DNA of 64,000 nucleotides. It comes from Arthrobacter sp. 35W. GTDB taxonomy: Bacteria; Actinomycetota; Actinomycetes; Actinomycetales; Micrococcaceae. Location: the NCBI RefSeq assembly GCF_000482545.1, contig NZ_KI519454.1:2144954-2208953 (forward strand). The letters are read 5' to 3'. The notes below the pieces were generated by a model. It had not been told where the DNA came from. It made no database searches and saw nothing but the letters and a program-made list of their open reading frames with translations. Shown here one piece after another: positions 29,103-38,136 of this stretch (position 1 is the first letter of the stretch; each line of letters opens with the position of its first letter). A program made the translations under genes and the position numbers.

Positions 29103-30695
29103 GTGACAACTGATCTATCGGCCCCCCGCAGTCCGGGGGGCACGACGACGGCGGGCAAGGGCAAGCGCCCTCGCCCGCCTTTCGGCGTTTCCGCCATCTC
29201 GTTGATTGCCGTCCTCATTGCCCTGTTTGCGCTGCTGCCCCTGGGCTACGTGGTCTACATGACCATCACCACGGGGTGGGACACCGCCGTCGGACTCATC
29301 TTCCGCCCCCGCGTGGGCGAACTGCTGCTGAACACGATTCTGTTGATTGTGTTCACTGTCCCCCTGTGCCTGGTGCTGGGTGTGGGCGGGGCCTGGCTGG
29401 TGGAGCGCACCAAGCTGCGTGGACACCGCGTCTGGGCCGTGGTGCTTGCCGCCCCGCTGGCGATTCCCGCCTTCGTCAACAGCTACGCCTGGGTGTCCGC
29501 TGTGCCGTCGCTGGCCGGCCTGTTCTCGGGTGTGCTGATCGCAACCCTCTCCTACTTCCCACTGGTGTACATCCCGGCGGCGGCCACACTGGGGCGCCTC
29601 GACCCGGCCATCGAACAGTCCGCCGCGTCCCTGGGGCTGGGGCCGTGGGCCGTGTTCTTCCGAGTGGTGCTCCCCCAATTGCGGGTGGCGCTCTCCGGAG
29701 GTGCGCTGCTGGTGTCCTTGCACCTGCTGGCCGAGTACGGCGCGTTCGCCATGATCCGCTTCGACACCTTCACGACGGCGATCATGGTGCAGTTCCAATC
29801 CACCTTCAACGGCTCCGCCGGCAACATGCTGGCCAGCGTTTTGGTGCTCTTCTGCCTGATCCTGCTGTTGGCCGAGGTCCGCTCCCGCGGCACGGCCCGC
29901 TATGCCCGCATCGGCTCCGGGGCCCAGGCCAAGGCCATGCGCCTGGATCTGGGCTGGTACCAGATGCCGGGACAGCTGTTCCTCGCCGCGCTGTCTACCT
30001 TGGCCGTGGGCATCCCATTGTGGTCCGTGCTCCGCTGGGTTGCCGCAGGAGGGACCGAGGTGTGGGACGCCGCAGAGTTTGTCCCCGCGCTCCTGCAGAG
30101 CCTTGGCTATGGCGCCGCCGGAGCGCTGGCGACAATCGTCGTCGGGTTCCCCATGGCCTATCTGGCCGTGCGGCACCCCAGCTGGTTCTCCAAGACGCTG
30201 GAGCTCTCCAACTACATCACCAGCTCCATGCCCGGGATCGTCGTCGGCCTGGCCTTCGTCACCATTGGCCTGCGCGTGGTGCCGGGCACCTATCAAACGG
30301 CCGGCATGGTGATCGCCGCCTATGTGCTCCTCTTCCTGCCGCGTGCCCTGGTCAACATCCGGGCCGGACTTTCGCAGGCCCCCAAGGAGCTGGACGAGGC
30401 GGCGCAGGCTCTGGGCAAGTCTCCGCTGACGGCCTTCGTCAAGGTGACACTGCGGCTGACGGCGCCCGCCGCCGCAGGTGGTGCGGCACTGGTGTTCCTG
30501 GCGATCATCAACGAGCTGACGGCCACCCTGCTGCTGTCCCCCAATGGCACCAGCACGCTGGCCACCGAATTCTGGAGCAAGAGCAGCGAGATCGATTACG
30601 TGGGTGCGGCACCGTACGCCCTGTTGATGATCGTCCTCTCCGCACCCATGACCTACCTGCTGTTCCAGCAGTCAAAGAGAGTAGCCGGACAATGA
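29103..30695 (+). CDS. Ferric iron ABC transporter permease (fused two-domain FbpB type)
   Basis: A 530-residue permease with two homologous halves, each about six helices, typical of FbpB-type iron importers. The coupling loops are EQSAASLGLGPWAVFFRVVLPQ in the first half and DEAAQALGKSPLTAFVKVTLR in the second. The N-terminal 35 residues are basic and cytoplasmic. It begins four bases after the binding-protein stop and overlaps the ATPase start by four bases. It forms the membrane channel of the iron importer. Confidence 0.92.
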   Translation: MTTDLSAPRSPGGTTTAGKGKRPRPPFGVSAISLIAVLIALFALLPLGYVVYMTITTGWDTAVGLIFRPRVGELLLNTILLIVFTVPLCLVLGVGGAWLVERTKLRGHRVWAVVLAAPLAIPAFVNSYAWVSAVPSLAGLFSGVLIATLSYFPLVYIPAAATLGRLDPAIEQSAASLGLGPWAVFFRVVLPQLRVALSGGALLVSLHLLAEYGAFAMIRFDTFTTAIMVQFQSTFNGSAGNMLASVLVLFCLILLLAEVRSRGTARYARIGSGAQAKAMRLDLGWYQMPGQLFLAALSTLAVGIPLWSVLRWVAAGGTEVWDAAEFVPALLQSLGYGAAGALATIVVGFPMAYLAVRHPSWFSKTLELSNYITSSMPGIVVGLAFVTIGLRVVPGTYQTAGMVIAAYVLLFLPRALVNIRAGLSQAPKELDEAAQALGKSPLTAFVKVTLRLTAPAAAGGAALVFLAIINELTATLLLSPNGTSTLATEFWSKSSEIDYVGAAPYALLMIVLSAPMTYLLFQQSKRVAGQ

Positions 30696-31849
30696 TTGAG
30701 AAGACCTCGCCGGTGGTGGGCCTGCGGACCACTGCAGCGGCGGCCCCGGCCGGACATCTGGACATCGCGGATGTGGCCAAGAGCTTCGGCTCCCAGCCGG
30801 TGCTCAAGGGCGTGAACCTGTCCGTGCTCAAGGGCGGCACCACCGCCATCGTGGGCCCTTCCGGTTCAGGCAAGACGACGCTGCTGCGGCTCATCGCCGG
30901 CTTCGAGCACCCCGACGCCGGACGCATCGATGTGAATGGATCCACCGTTGCCGGGGCGGACCAGTGGGTCCCGGCCCACAAGCGCCAGGTGGGCTACGTG
31001 GCCCAGGACGGCGCCCTCTTCCCCCACCTGAGCGTGGGGCAGAACGTCGCCTTCGGGCTGGAGGGGGCACGGCGCGACGGCGGACGCCGCGCCGAAAAGA
31101 CCCGCGTGGCCGAGCTCTTGGAAATGGTGTCCCTGGATCCGTCCATGGCCAAGCGCCGCCCGCACCAGCTGTCCGGCGGGCAGCAGCAACGCGTCGCTCT
31201 GGCCAGGGCCCTGGCCCGGGAGCCAGAGTTGATGCTCCTCGATGAGCCGTTCTCGGCCCTGGACGCCGGGCTCCGTGTGGCCACGCGGCGCGCGGTGGCG
31301 TCAGTCCTCAAGGAGGCCGGCATCACCACCATCCTGGTCACCCACGACCAGTCCGAAGCGCTGTCCTTCGCCGACCAGGTGGCCATCATGCGCGGCGGCA
31401 GGCTGGTCCAGGTGGGCAATCCCTTTGTGGTCTACACCCGCCCGGTGGACAGGCCCACCGCCGAGTTCCTGGGCGACGCCGTCATTCTGGATGCCTGGAT
31501 GGAGGGCTCGCTGGCCACCTGCGCCCTTGGCGGCATCCCCGTGCGGCGCCCGCCCGTCCAGGGCCGGGTGCAGTTGATGCTGCGCCCCGAACAGATCCGC
31601 ATCGCCGCCGACGGCCCGATCAGCGGCGTCGTGCTGCAAACGGACTACTTCGGCCCCGAAACCATGGTCCGGATCAGGTTGGCCGACAACCCCACCCTGG
31701 CCGGGCGCACCGGCGCCAACGGACTGCGCCACACAGCCGGAGGCGAAGTCATCACCATCCGCCACTGGAACGCGTCCATCGCCAAACCCGGCACGGAATT
31801 GTTCCTGCGCGTGGTGGGCGAGGGCGTGGCCTTCCCTCCGGAGGACTAG
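30692..31849 (+). CDS. Ferric iron ABC transporter ATP-binding protein (FbpC type)
   Basis: A 385-residue ATPase. Walker A is GPSGSGKTT (about 55-63), the signature is LSGGQQQR, Walker B is LMLLDEPFSALD, and the switch His lies in LVTHDQSEA. The C-terminal 110 residues are a TOBE-like regulatory domain (MLRPEQIRIAADG). The start at 30692 overlaps the permease stop as ATGA and gives a normal N-terminus. It powers iron uptake in the same operon. Confidence 0.93.
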   Translation: MIEKTSPVVGLRTTAAAAPAGHLDIADVAKSFGSQPVLKGVNLSVLKGGTTAIVGPSGSGKTTLLRLIAGFEHPDAGRIDVNGSTVAGADQWVPAHKRQVGYVAQDGALFPHLSVGQNVAFGLEGARRDGGRRAEKTRVAELLEMVSLDPSMAKRRPHQLSGGQQQRVALARALAREPELMLLDEPFSALDAGLRVATRRAVASVLKEAGITTILVTHDQSEALSFADQVAIMRGGRLVQVGNPFVVYTRPVDRPTAEFLGDAVILDAWMEGSLATCALGGIPVRRPPVQGRVQLMLRPEQIRIAADGPISGVVLQTDYFGPETMVRIRLADNPTLAGRTGANGLRHTAGGEVITIRHWNASIAKPGTELFLRVVGEGVAFPPED

Positions 31850-31896
31850 GCGGCTTCCTGGAACCCGCCCTCAGGCTTTTGCCGTAAGCTTCCCCA

Positions 31897-32679
31897 GTGA
31901 TATCCCCAGCACTGCACTCCGTGGCCCCTGCCGACGTCGATGCAGGGGCCGTGGCCCAGCACTGGTGGCAGTCCCTGCTGGATGGGTTCGCCCGCGGCAG
32001 CGACCTGCACGTCCCGCTGGTGGTGCTCGCGGCGATTGTTGCCGCCGCCGTGGTGCTCAGCGTTCCGCTGGCCACCTGGCGCTGGTTTGGGCTGTACGTG
32101 ACGTTCGTCCATGAACTCGGCCATGCCTTTGCCGCCCTCATGACCGGCCGCGTCGTGCATGGACTGCGCATCGGGCTCAACCACTCCGGCCAGCTGGTCA
32201 GCAGCGGCCGCCGTGGTGCGGGCGCCGTCTGGTCTGGTTTCTGGGGCTACCCGGCCCCCGCCGTCGTCGGCGCCGCCCTGGTCTGGGCCGCCAGCGCAGG
32301 GTGGTCCGGCGCAGCGCTGTCGTCCGGCGCCGTCGTGCTGCTCGTGTCACTGGTCTTCCTGCGGAACTTCACCGGCATCGCCGTCGCCCTGGGCTCGGCC
32401 CTCATCGCCCAGCTGCTGGTGCTGTTCGCAGATGCCACCACCGTCAGCTACGTCGGGCTGGGGCTGGGGACTGCACTGCTGGTCGGCTCGGTGCGGGATT
32501 GGTTCAAGGTGGTTTCGGTCCACACCCGGCGTCGGAGCGAACTGGCCAGCTCCGACGCCTACCTCTTGGCCCGCTCCACCGGCGTGCCGTCCTTCCTCTG
32601 GCTCGCCGGCTTCGCGGTCGTCATCGCCGCTTCCGTGGCCGGATCCATCTGGTGGCTGCTCGGCATCGTGGCCGGCTGA
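31897..32679 (+). CDS. M50-like membrane zinc metallopeptidase
   Basis: A 260-residue membrane protein with about six helices. HELGH at residues 72-76 is the zinc-binding motif, placed in a hydrophobic helix as in M50 (site-2-protease/SpoIVFB-like, M50B) peptidases. The second-ligand motif (N/D-x-x-P-G-type) is not evident; VSLVFLRNFTGIAVALGSAL occupies that area. The GTG at 31897 has no strong ribosome site, so the start is uncertain. It lies 47 bases after the iron operon, on the same strand, but is probably separate. Confidence 0.8.
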   Translation: MISPALHSVAPADVDAGAVAQHWWQSLLDGFARGSDLHVPLVVLAAIVAAAVVLSVPLATWRWFGLYVTFVHELGHAFAALMTGRVVHGLRIGLNHSGQLVSSGRRGAGAVWSGFWGYPAPAVVGAALVWAASAGWSGAALSSGAVVLLVSLVFLRNFTGIAVALGSALIAQLLVLFADATTVSYVGLGLGTALLVGSVRDWFKVVSVHTRRRSELASSDAYLLARSTGVPSFLWLAGFAVVIAASVAGSIWWLLGIVAG

Positions 32680-33206
32680 CATGCGCAGGTTGGCTTCCGC
32701 AGGACAATTGTCCGCCTGGGACGCATCGCTGTTGGACCCCCGAGGGACGTAACAAACGAGAAATCATGCGGAACATCAAGTGCTGCATCGTCAGATAATT
32801 CCAGCGGACTCTGTCAAAAAAACCCGCCCCAATCGGCAGCTTGACAAACAGAGAAGCATCCCAGGAATCATGCCGTCGTCTTATGGGCGGCATCATCGGG
32901 TGACGAGCCGGTTTCCCGGACATTGGGTTTGCACCCATTCCTCTAGGGTCTGGTTTCCAAGGGCGGAATACTGGCCCTGGTTGTTGTACCCGTGCACCCG
33001 TCGGAACCGATCGAGGGCCAGTGTCCGGGTGCTGCGGATGGACGTGCGTTCCTACCGTTTCATGATTATGACCCCACCGGAGATGGGCCTGCCGTCTACC
33101 TTCCTATCATTTGCGGGTAGGGGCAACGCTCATACGGAATGGTTTAAACCACCCTTTTGGGTGGGCTTCTGCGTGCACGATCCTGCCTAATATGACAACA
33201 CGAACA
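32680..33206. other. Non-coding stretch before the cupin locus
   Basis: I see no convincing gene in these roughly 530 bases. Short open frames here have poor composition and no ribosome sites. Base composition is visibly less GC-rich than either side. A small CCACCC-TTTT-GGGTGG hairpin lies near 33149-33164. It may mark a boundary of an acquired segment. Confidence 0.5.
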
Positions 33207-33234
33207 ATTGACATGAACATTGGTTCATGTCAAT
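33207..33234. promoter_or_regulatory. 12-bp-arm palindrome, candidate TetR-type operator
   Basis: The arms 33207-33218 and 33223-33234 are perfectly complementary around ATTG, with the core TGAAC-ATTG-GTTCA. A TTGACA (33208-33213) lies inside, so a repressor bound here would cover the -35. Spacing and symmetry suit a TetR-family dimer. The best local candidate is the regulator at 37549. It lies 102 bases before the first cupin gene. Confidence 0.6.
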
Positions 33235-33335
33235 GTATTGGCAGTTTCGTGACCTGCATCACGCCGAGGCAAGGTCATGTGAATTTACCCGGGCATGCCT
33301 CCACGCAGATGCCCACTGAAGGAACGGTTAAAACT

Positions 33336-33746
33336 ATGGCCACCACCAGCACAGAGTCCCCGTCACTGACGACGGGTGAAGAGATCGATTTCTGGCCGGC
33401 GACATCCCTGCCTCTCATGAAGGACGAATGGCCGCGGCTGCGCTGCATGTTCATCAACGCCCTCCCTGTAGGGGCATGGGACGACTTCATCCTCTCGGAG
33501 TGGGATCTTCGGGCCTGTGGCTGGGAGGACTTCCACCCCCACACCGAGACGAACTTCGTGCTGGAAGGCGAACTCCATATCCAGACCGAAGGCAAGACAG
33601 TCATTCTGAAGCCGGGCGATTCGGCACGGGTCAACCCCGGACGAACCGGCCGATACTGGGCGCCGGACTACGCACGCATGGTCACCATCTACGGCCCCAA
33701 CCCCCATGGCCTGGAGTCGCACTCCTTCCGCTACTTCGAACTCTGA
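33336..33746 (+). CDS. Cupin-domain protein 1 of the BCCT locus
   Basis: A 136-residue cupin. Motif 1 is DFHPHTETNFVLEGELHIQTEG, with an H-x-H and nearby Glu. Motif 2 (LKPGDSARVNPGRTGRYWAP) lacks the usual His, so the metal site may be incomplete or altered. The start at 33336 (MATTSTESPS) follows AAGGA at longer than normal spacing; an ATG at 33309 is an alternative. It is the first of three unlike cupins before a BCCT transporter. The substrate is unknown. Confidence 0.75.
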   Translation: MATTSTESPSLTTGEEIDFWPATSLPLMKDEWPRLRCMFINALPVGAWDDFILSEWDLRACGWEDFHPHTETNFVLEGELHIQTEGKTVILKPGDSARVNPGRTGRYWAPDYARMVTIYGPNPHGLESHSFRYFEL

Positions 33747-34009
33747 GCCCTGACATATCTCCGCCAGGGCACGAGGTCCATCCTTGCTCCTCCCAACCGC
33801 GCTCAAGAACACTCGTTGCCTGCGTCCCCTGGGAGCCTTGCCCTCTTGTCGACGTGACCTTGACGATGCCTTGGCCGTTGGCCAGCCAACAGGTAGACCA
33901 AGCCGCCCATGGCGTGGCCGGTGAAGCGGCCCTACGACAACCGGTGCGCAACTAAAACAAAATCCACCATCGGCAGAAGCAACCGATAGTGCACACGAAA
34001 GGAAAAACA

Positions 34010-34372
34010 ATGGCCCAGAAGACAGCCAGCATCTCCGCTCAACTTATCCGCGATGCAGTAAACATTACAGATCTGGACGATTGGGGCCCTTGTCCTGAAG
34101 CAACCGGACAGCAGATGGACACTCGTGGACGCTACCTGTGGACAGACGAGAACGGCACTGACTCTGGCATCTGGGAATGCACCGCAGGGCCCTCCCGTTG
34201 GGTCCTTGAAACCAACGAATTTGTACATGTTCTTTCGGGCTCGATGACAATCACCCCGGACGGCGGCGAGCCCGAGTTCGTAGGTCCCGGAGACACGATC
34301 TTCATCCCCCGGGGTTGGAGCGGTGACTGGGATCTGCACGAGACTCTGCGCAAGCTGTACGTGATCTTCTGA
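34010..34372 (+). CDS. Cupin-domain protein 2 (COG3450/DUF861 type)
   Basis: A 120-residue cupin of the DUF861 type, related to the (S)-ureidoglycine-aminohydrolase-like fold. The typical run is SGIWECTAGPSRWVLETNEFVHVLSGSMTI, then GPGDTIFIPRGWSGDWDLHETLRKLYVIF. GAAAGGA precedes the ATG at 34010. It lies 263 bases after cupin 1 and 68 before cupin 3, all on the same strand. It is a probable small-molecule lyase, isomerase or binding protein. Confidence 0.85.
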   Translation: MAQKTASISAQLIRDAVNITDLDDWGPCPEATGQQMDTRGRYLWTDENGTDSGIWECTAGPSRWVLETNEFVHVLSGSMTITPDGGEPEFVGPGDTIFIPRGWSGDWDLHETLRKLYVIF

Positions 34373-34440
34373 CCAGGACCGCTGAAACGGCAACTACGCC
34401 CACGATGAATCATTTCCCAACGATATTCACAGGAGAGACC

Positions 34441-34821
34441 ATGGAAACCACCCTCGTAGGAACACTGAGCAAGGCCGGATCCATCCACAAGGTTGAAGGC
34501 GGCTACATCGGCCTGCCGTCGATGAACGAGCCCGGCACGATCGCGGCCATCGGCGACTCCCTGCACAACCCCGAAGGATCGGTCATGTGCGCCGGATTCT
34601 TCGAACTGAAGGCCTCCGAGCCGCTGGTGTACACGTACACCTACGACGAGATGAAGGTTGTCGTGCAGGGTGAATTCATCCTCACCGACCAGACCACTGG
34701 AGAAGTGACGCACGCCAAGGAACGCGACGTGCTGTTCTTCCCCAAGGGCACCACGGTCAAGTTTGAGACCCGTGACTACGCCCTGGGCTTCTTCGCCGGC
34801 GACCGCACCTTCGCCCCGTAA
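34441..34821 (+). CDS. Cupin-domain protein 3 (EutQ-like)
   Basis: A 126-residue protein resembling the cupin domain of EutQ. Key stretches are MCAGFFELKASEPLVYTYTYDEMKVVVQGEFILTD and ERDVLFFPKGTTVKFETRDYALGFFAGDR. The metal His residues of classical cupins are missing, as in EutQ. GGAGAG precedes the ATG at 34441. No other ethanolamine-utilisation genes are present, so the EutQ likeness points to fold rather than pathway. Confidence 0.8.
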   Translation: METTLVGTLSKAGSIHKVEGGYIGLPSMNEPGTIAAIGDSLHNPEGSVMCAGFFELKASEPLVYTYTYDEMKVVVQGEFILTDQTTGEVTHAKERDVLFFPKGTTVKFETRDYALGFFAGDRTFAP

Positions 34822-35227
34822 GACCCGCCATGCACACCGCGTCCATGCCCTCGGCACCAGGCACTTGCTGGGAATCGCCAGCTCGGTCCTACGGCCTTGG
34901 CGTGGGGCATACCTAGCGCAGTCGAGTGAACTGCCGGGACCAGCCTTGGGGGAGGCAATAATCGCAGCACTTTCCAGAAGGTTTTGACGGATATGCCCAC
35001 GCCCCAAAACTACAGGTGAATCCGACTCCTGGCGGCAATCGGTTGGATACTCTGGTACAAGGGGAACCCTTTGGGCCCTCTGTTGCTGAGGGCAACCGGT
35101 TGTACGCTCCGGTGCCGAGGGCAGCCTCGGCACCGGGCTCTATGGTTGACCACCCAGGAAAGTTCGCGAACACCACAATGACGTGCTGTGCTTCATGCAG
35201 CTTGGACCAAAAATTGGAGTTGGACCC
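34822..35227. other. Non-coding gap between cupin 3 and the BCCT gene
   Basis: No credible gene is seen in these 406 bases. Two features stand out. One is a perfect 12-bp-arm hairpin at 35109-35120/35125-35136 with a four-base loop, a possible terminator for the cupin unit. The other is a short palindrome GTTCGCGAAC at 35162-35171 that could be a protein site ahead of the transporter. Confidence 0.5.
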
Positions 35228-37372
35228 TTGAGCACCACCATCGACAAAGCCCCTGTCACGCAACCCCCCAATCTCACCAAGGACAGCGGACCCAAGGTTA
35301 ACTGGCGCGTATTCATCAGCGCTGCAGTCATCGTTATCGCCTTCTCGATCTGGGCGATGGTGATGCCTGCCAACGCGGAAACCACCATGACAACGGTGAC
35401 GGGCTGGATTGCGCAGAATCTCGGCTGGTTCTACGTCCTCACCGTCACTGTAGTGATCGGTTTTGTGCTGTGGGTTGCGCTGTCCAAAGTGGGTTCGGTC
35501 CGGATGGGCCCGGACCACTCCCGGCCGCAGTACAAGCTCTTCACATGGGTGGCCCAGCTGTTCGCCTGCGGTGTGGGAATCGACATGCTGTTCTACTCCG
35601 TAACGGGGCCCATCACCCAATATATGCATCCCCCGGCAGGGGAAGGCCAAACGGCGGCCGCCGCCCAGGATGCAGTGGTGTGGACCATGTTCCACTACGG
35701 AGTGGCTGGCTGGGCCATGTATGCGCTCCTCGGGATGGCCATGGGGTACTTCGCCTACCGGTGGGGCATGCCGCTGTCGATCAGGGCGGCCCTGTATCCG
35801 CTGCTGGGCAAGCGCGTCAAGGGTGGCGTCGGTGATGCGATCGACATCGTCACCTTGGTGGGCACTGTCTTCGGCGTGGCCACGGCAATGGGAATAGGCG
35901 TGGTTTTGCTGGACATTGGCTTCTCCATAATTTTTGGTCTGGAGCAGGGCCTGGCCCTGCAGATCGCGCTGGTGATTGTCGCCGTCGTGCTGACCATCGC
36001 CGCGTGTACGTCCGGCGTTGACAAAGGAATCCGTTGGATCGCTGAGCTGAACATCTGGGTTGCCGCGGCCTTGCTGCTGTACATTCTCGTGACCGGTCAG
36101 ACTTCGTTCCTGCTCAATGCCCTCGTGGAGAACATTGGCCGCTTTGCCGTTACCTTGCCCGGCCGCACCCTGGAGACGTTTGCCTACGATGCGGGCGGTT
36201 CGGATTGGATGGCCGGCTGGACCCTGTTCTTCTGGGCCTTCTGGCTTGCCTGGGGCCCGTTCGTTGGGCTGTTCCTCGCACGCATCTCCCGCGGCAGGAC
36301 GCTGCGCGAGTTCGTCATCGCTGCGATCACTGCCCCCGTGCTGTGCGATTTCCTGGTAGTGAGCATCTTCGGCAACAGCGCCATGCACGAGGTCCTCGGC
36401 GGCAACACCGAGTTCGCCCAACTCGCCATAGACAGCCCGGAACGTGGCTGGTACGCACTGCTGGAAATGTTCCCCGGGGCCTCTTTCCTGATCGGATTGG
36501 GCACGTTGTCCGGCATGCTCTTTTACCTCACCAGCGCCAACTCGGGTGCCATGATGATGTCCAACTTCTCCTCCACCATCCGGAATGCGTCGCAGGACGG
36601 CGCCAAATGGCTGCGAATCTTCTGGGCCGTGCTCACCGCGCTGCTCACCATTGCGATGCTGGTGGCAGGCGGCGTGAGCACCATGGAGCACGCCACACTG
36701 ATCTTCGCCCTGCCGGTGACGATCATCGCCTGGCTGGTGATGGCTTCCTTCGCAAAGGCGCTGCGGACGGAGCGGGCCGAACGTCTGGGACAGTTTCTGC
36801 GTCGTCAGCAATCGGCCGTGCACGCCGGCCACGTGCCGGACCGCACCTGGCGTCAGAGGTTGGCCGGGATTCGGTCGTACCCCGCAAAGAAGGAACTGGC
36901 CCAGTTCATGGAACACACCGTGCAGCCGGCCCTGGCCGAGCTAGTCGAGGAATTCGCCAAGCAGGGTTACCACGCCTCCCTGGACATCATCCCGAACGAA
37001 TCCACCGGTATTTCCAGTTACTCACTGGCGGTTCCTATTCCGGACCATCGCGACTTCCTATACCAGGTCGAGGCGGTTGAAGCTCCGGTGCCAAGGTTTG
37101 GTGGGCGGGTGACTTCCAAGCCTGAGGTCTACTACCGCGCGGAAGTCTTCGCGCAGACCGGTTCCGAGGGGTACGACCTGATGGGCGTAACCCACCAGCA
37201 AGTGATTGACGACGTCCTGGGCCGATACGAGGGCCACGTGGGCTTCTTGACCTACTTGAGCCAGCATGACTACGCCTCCGTTCTCACCCCGGCGGAAGAG
37301 CCGGCCATGGGTTCCATCGCGGGTGTGGCGACAGCGCGAAGCGGCGACAGCGCGGCTGGCGCCAAGGGGTGA
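35228..37372 (+). CDS. BCCT family transporter (BetT/BetS-like)
   Basis: A 714-residue transporter for choline, betaine, carnitine or similar zwitterions. About 12 helices precede a cytoplasmic C-terminal domain of about 180 residues (from QRLAGIRSYPAKKELAQFMEH), a BetT-like extension. The substrate-region motif VVWTMFHYGVAGWAMYALLG and the helix FYLTSANSGAMMMSNFSS are diagnostic. The TTG at 35228 with GGAG eight bases upstream is preferred over a GTG at 35183 with no site. Its neighbours suggest uptake of a carbon source rather than osmoprotection only. Confidence 0.9.
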   Translation: MSTTIDKAPVTQPPNLTKDSGPKVNWRVFISAAVIVIAFSIWAMVMPANAETTMTTVTGWIAQNLGWFYVLTVTVVIGFVLWVALSKVGSVRMGPDHSRPQYKLFTWVAQLFACGVGIDMLFYSVTGPITQYMHPPAGEGQTAAAAQDAVVWTMFHYGVAGWAMYALLGMAMGYFAYRWGMPLSIRAALYPLLGKRVKGGVGDAIDIVTLVGTVFGVATAMGIGVVLLDIGFSIIFGLEQGLALQIALVIVAVVLTIAACTSGVDKGIRWIAELNIWVAAALLLYILVTGQTSFLLNALVENIGRFAVTLPGRTLETFAYDAGGSDWMAGWTLFFWAFWLAWGPFVGLFLARISRGRTLREFVIAAITAPVLCDFLVVSIFGNSAMHEVLGGNTEFAQLAIDSPERGWYALLEMFPGASFLIGLGTLSGMLFYLTSANSGAMMMSNFSSTIRNASQDGAKWLRIFWAVLTALLTIAMLVAGGVSTMEHATLIFALPVTIIAWLVMASFAKALRTERAERLGQFLRRQQSAVHAGHVPDRTWRQRLAGIRSYPAKKELAQFMEHTVQPALAELVEEFAKQGYHASLDIIPNESTGISSYSLAVPIPDHRDFLYQVEAVEAPVPRFGGRVTSKPEVYYRAEVFAQTGSEGYDLMGVTHQQVIDDVLGRYEGHVGFLTYLSQHDYASVLTPAEEPAMGSIAGVATARSGDSAAGAKG

Positions 37373-37408
37373 CCCGGCCAGAAATGAGTTAGATCCCGTG
37401 GCGCGGGG

Positions 37409-37453
37409 TGGCTGTCGGTGGTGGACGAAGAATTCGTCCACCACCGACAGCCA
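37409..37453. terminator. 21-bp perfect hairpin after the BCCT gene
   Basis: The arms 37409-37429 and 37433-37453 are fully complementary with a three-base loop, followed by ATTAAGTTTTCC. This is the longest perfect hairpin of this kind in the window and fits a Rho-independent terminator, although the T-run is interrupted. It separates the transporter from the TetR gene 96 bases later. Confidence 0.8.
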
Positions 37454-37548
37454 ATTAAGTTTTCCTTCATGGTTGATTTAAGGCTGCCGCTAGCATGTAA
37501 GCAGCTGTCCCTATCGGGCCGACGGCAGGAGACTGGGGGAAGTGGGCC

Positions 37549-38136
37549 ATGCGGATACCCGCAATTGAACGAAAAGAACAACTGATTTCAGCAACCGTGG
37601 AACTCATGAGGCGAGAAGGCGTCCAGTCGGTGACGATGCGGGCCATCGCCAAGGAAGCCAATGCCCCCCTGGCCACGGCACACTATTGCTTCAGCAACAA
37701 GGACGAGCTCATGGACGCGGCCGCCGAAGCCTGGTTGAAGAACCTGAACCGCTTTTCCCACGACGTCCCGGTCCATGCAGGGCTCCGCAGGGCCGTGGAA
37801 CAGGTCGCCGAAGGCTACTGGCGGGCCCTGGAGGAGGAGCCCGCGAGCCTGCTGGCCGAGATCGAACTCATCCTGTGGGCCACCCGCAACGCCGCCACCA
37901 GCCCGCTGGCCGCGAAAATCTACCCCGCCTATGAAGCGGAGCTGGGAAGCATCTTCTCCTCCGCAGCCCAGGGCGGCGGCGGCGGGTGCCTGCTGGGCAT
38001 CGATACGCTGGTGCGCTCCTTTTTGATGATCTACGACGGCGCGGCCCTGCAGTACATGACCGGCCCGGCGGCTGCCGACCACCGCGCCACGTTCTTCATG
38101 ATGGTTGACGCCCTCCTGATCAAGGCCGGCGTCTAA
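37549..38136 (+). CDS. TetR/AcrR family transcriptional regulator
   Basis: A 195-residue regulator. The helix-turn-helix (about residues 10-55) is REGVQSVTMRAIAKEANAPLATAHYCFSNKDELM. The C-terminal domain forms the ligand pocket (WRALEEEPASLLAEIELILWATR). A GGGGGAAG-like site precedes the ATG at 37549. It sits downstream of the transporter on the same strand and is the natural candidate to bind the palindrome at 33207-33234. It may alternatively control only itself. Confidence 0.9.
   Translation: MRIPAIERKEQLISATVELMRREGVQSVTMRAIAKEANAPLATAHYCFSNKDELMDAAAEAWLKNLNRFSHDVPVHAGLRRAVEQVAEGYWRALEEEPASLLAEIELILWATRNAATSPLAAKIYPAYEAELGSIFSSAAQGGGGGCLLGIDTLVRSFLMIYDGAALQYMTGPAAADHRATFFMMVDALLIKAGV

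Noticed and set aside
33336-34821. Naming the cupins as DMSP lyases
   Set aside because: The BCCT neighbour is suggestive, but the His/Glu metal ligands needed by DddQ/DddL/DddW-type lyases are incomplete in all three proteins.
34913-36916. A 667-codon open frame on the minus strand opposite the BCCT gene
   Set aside because: The opposite strand encodes conserved transporter helices. The shadow has no recognisable domain and no ribosome site.
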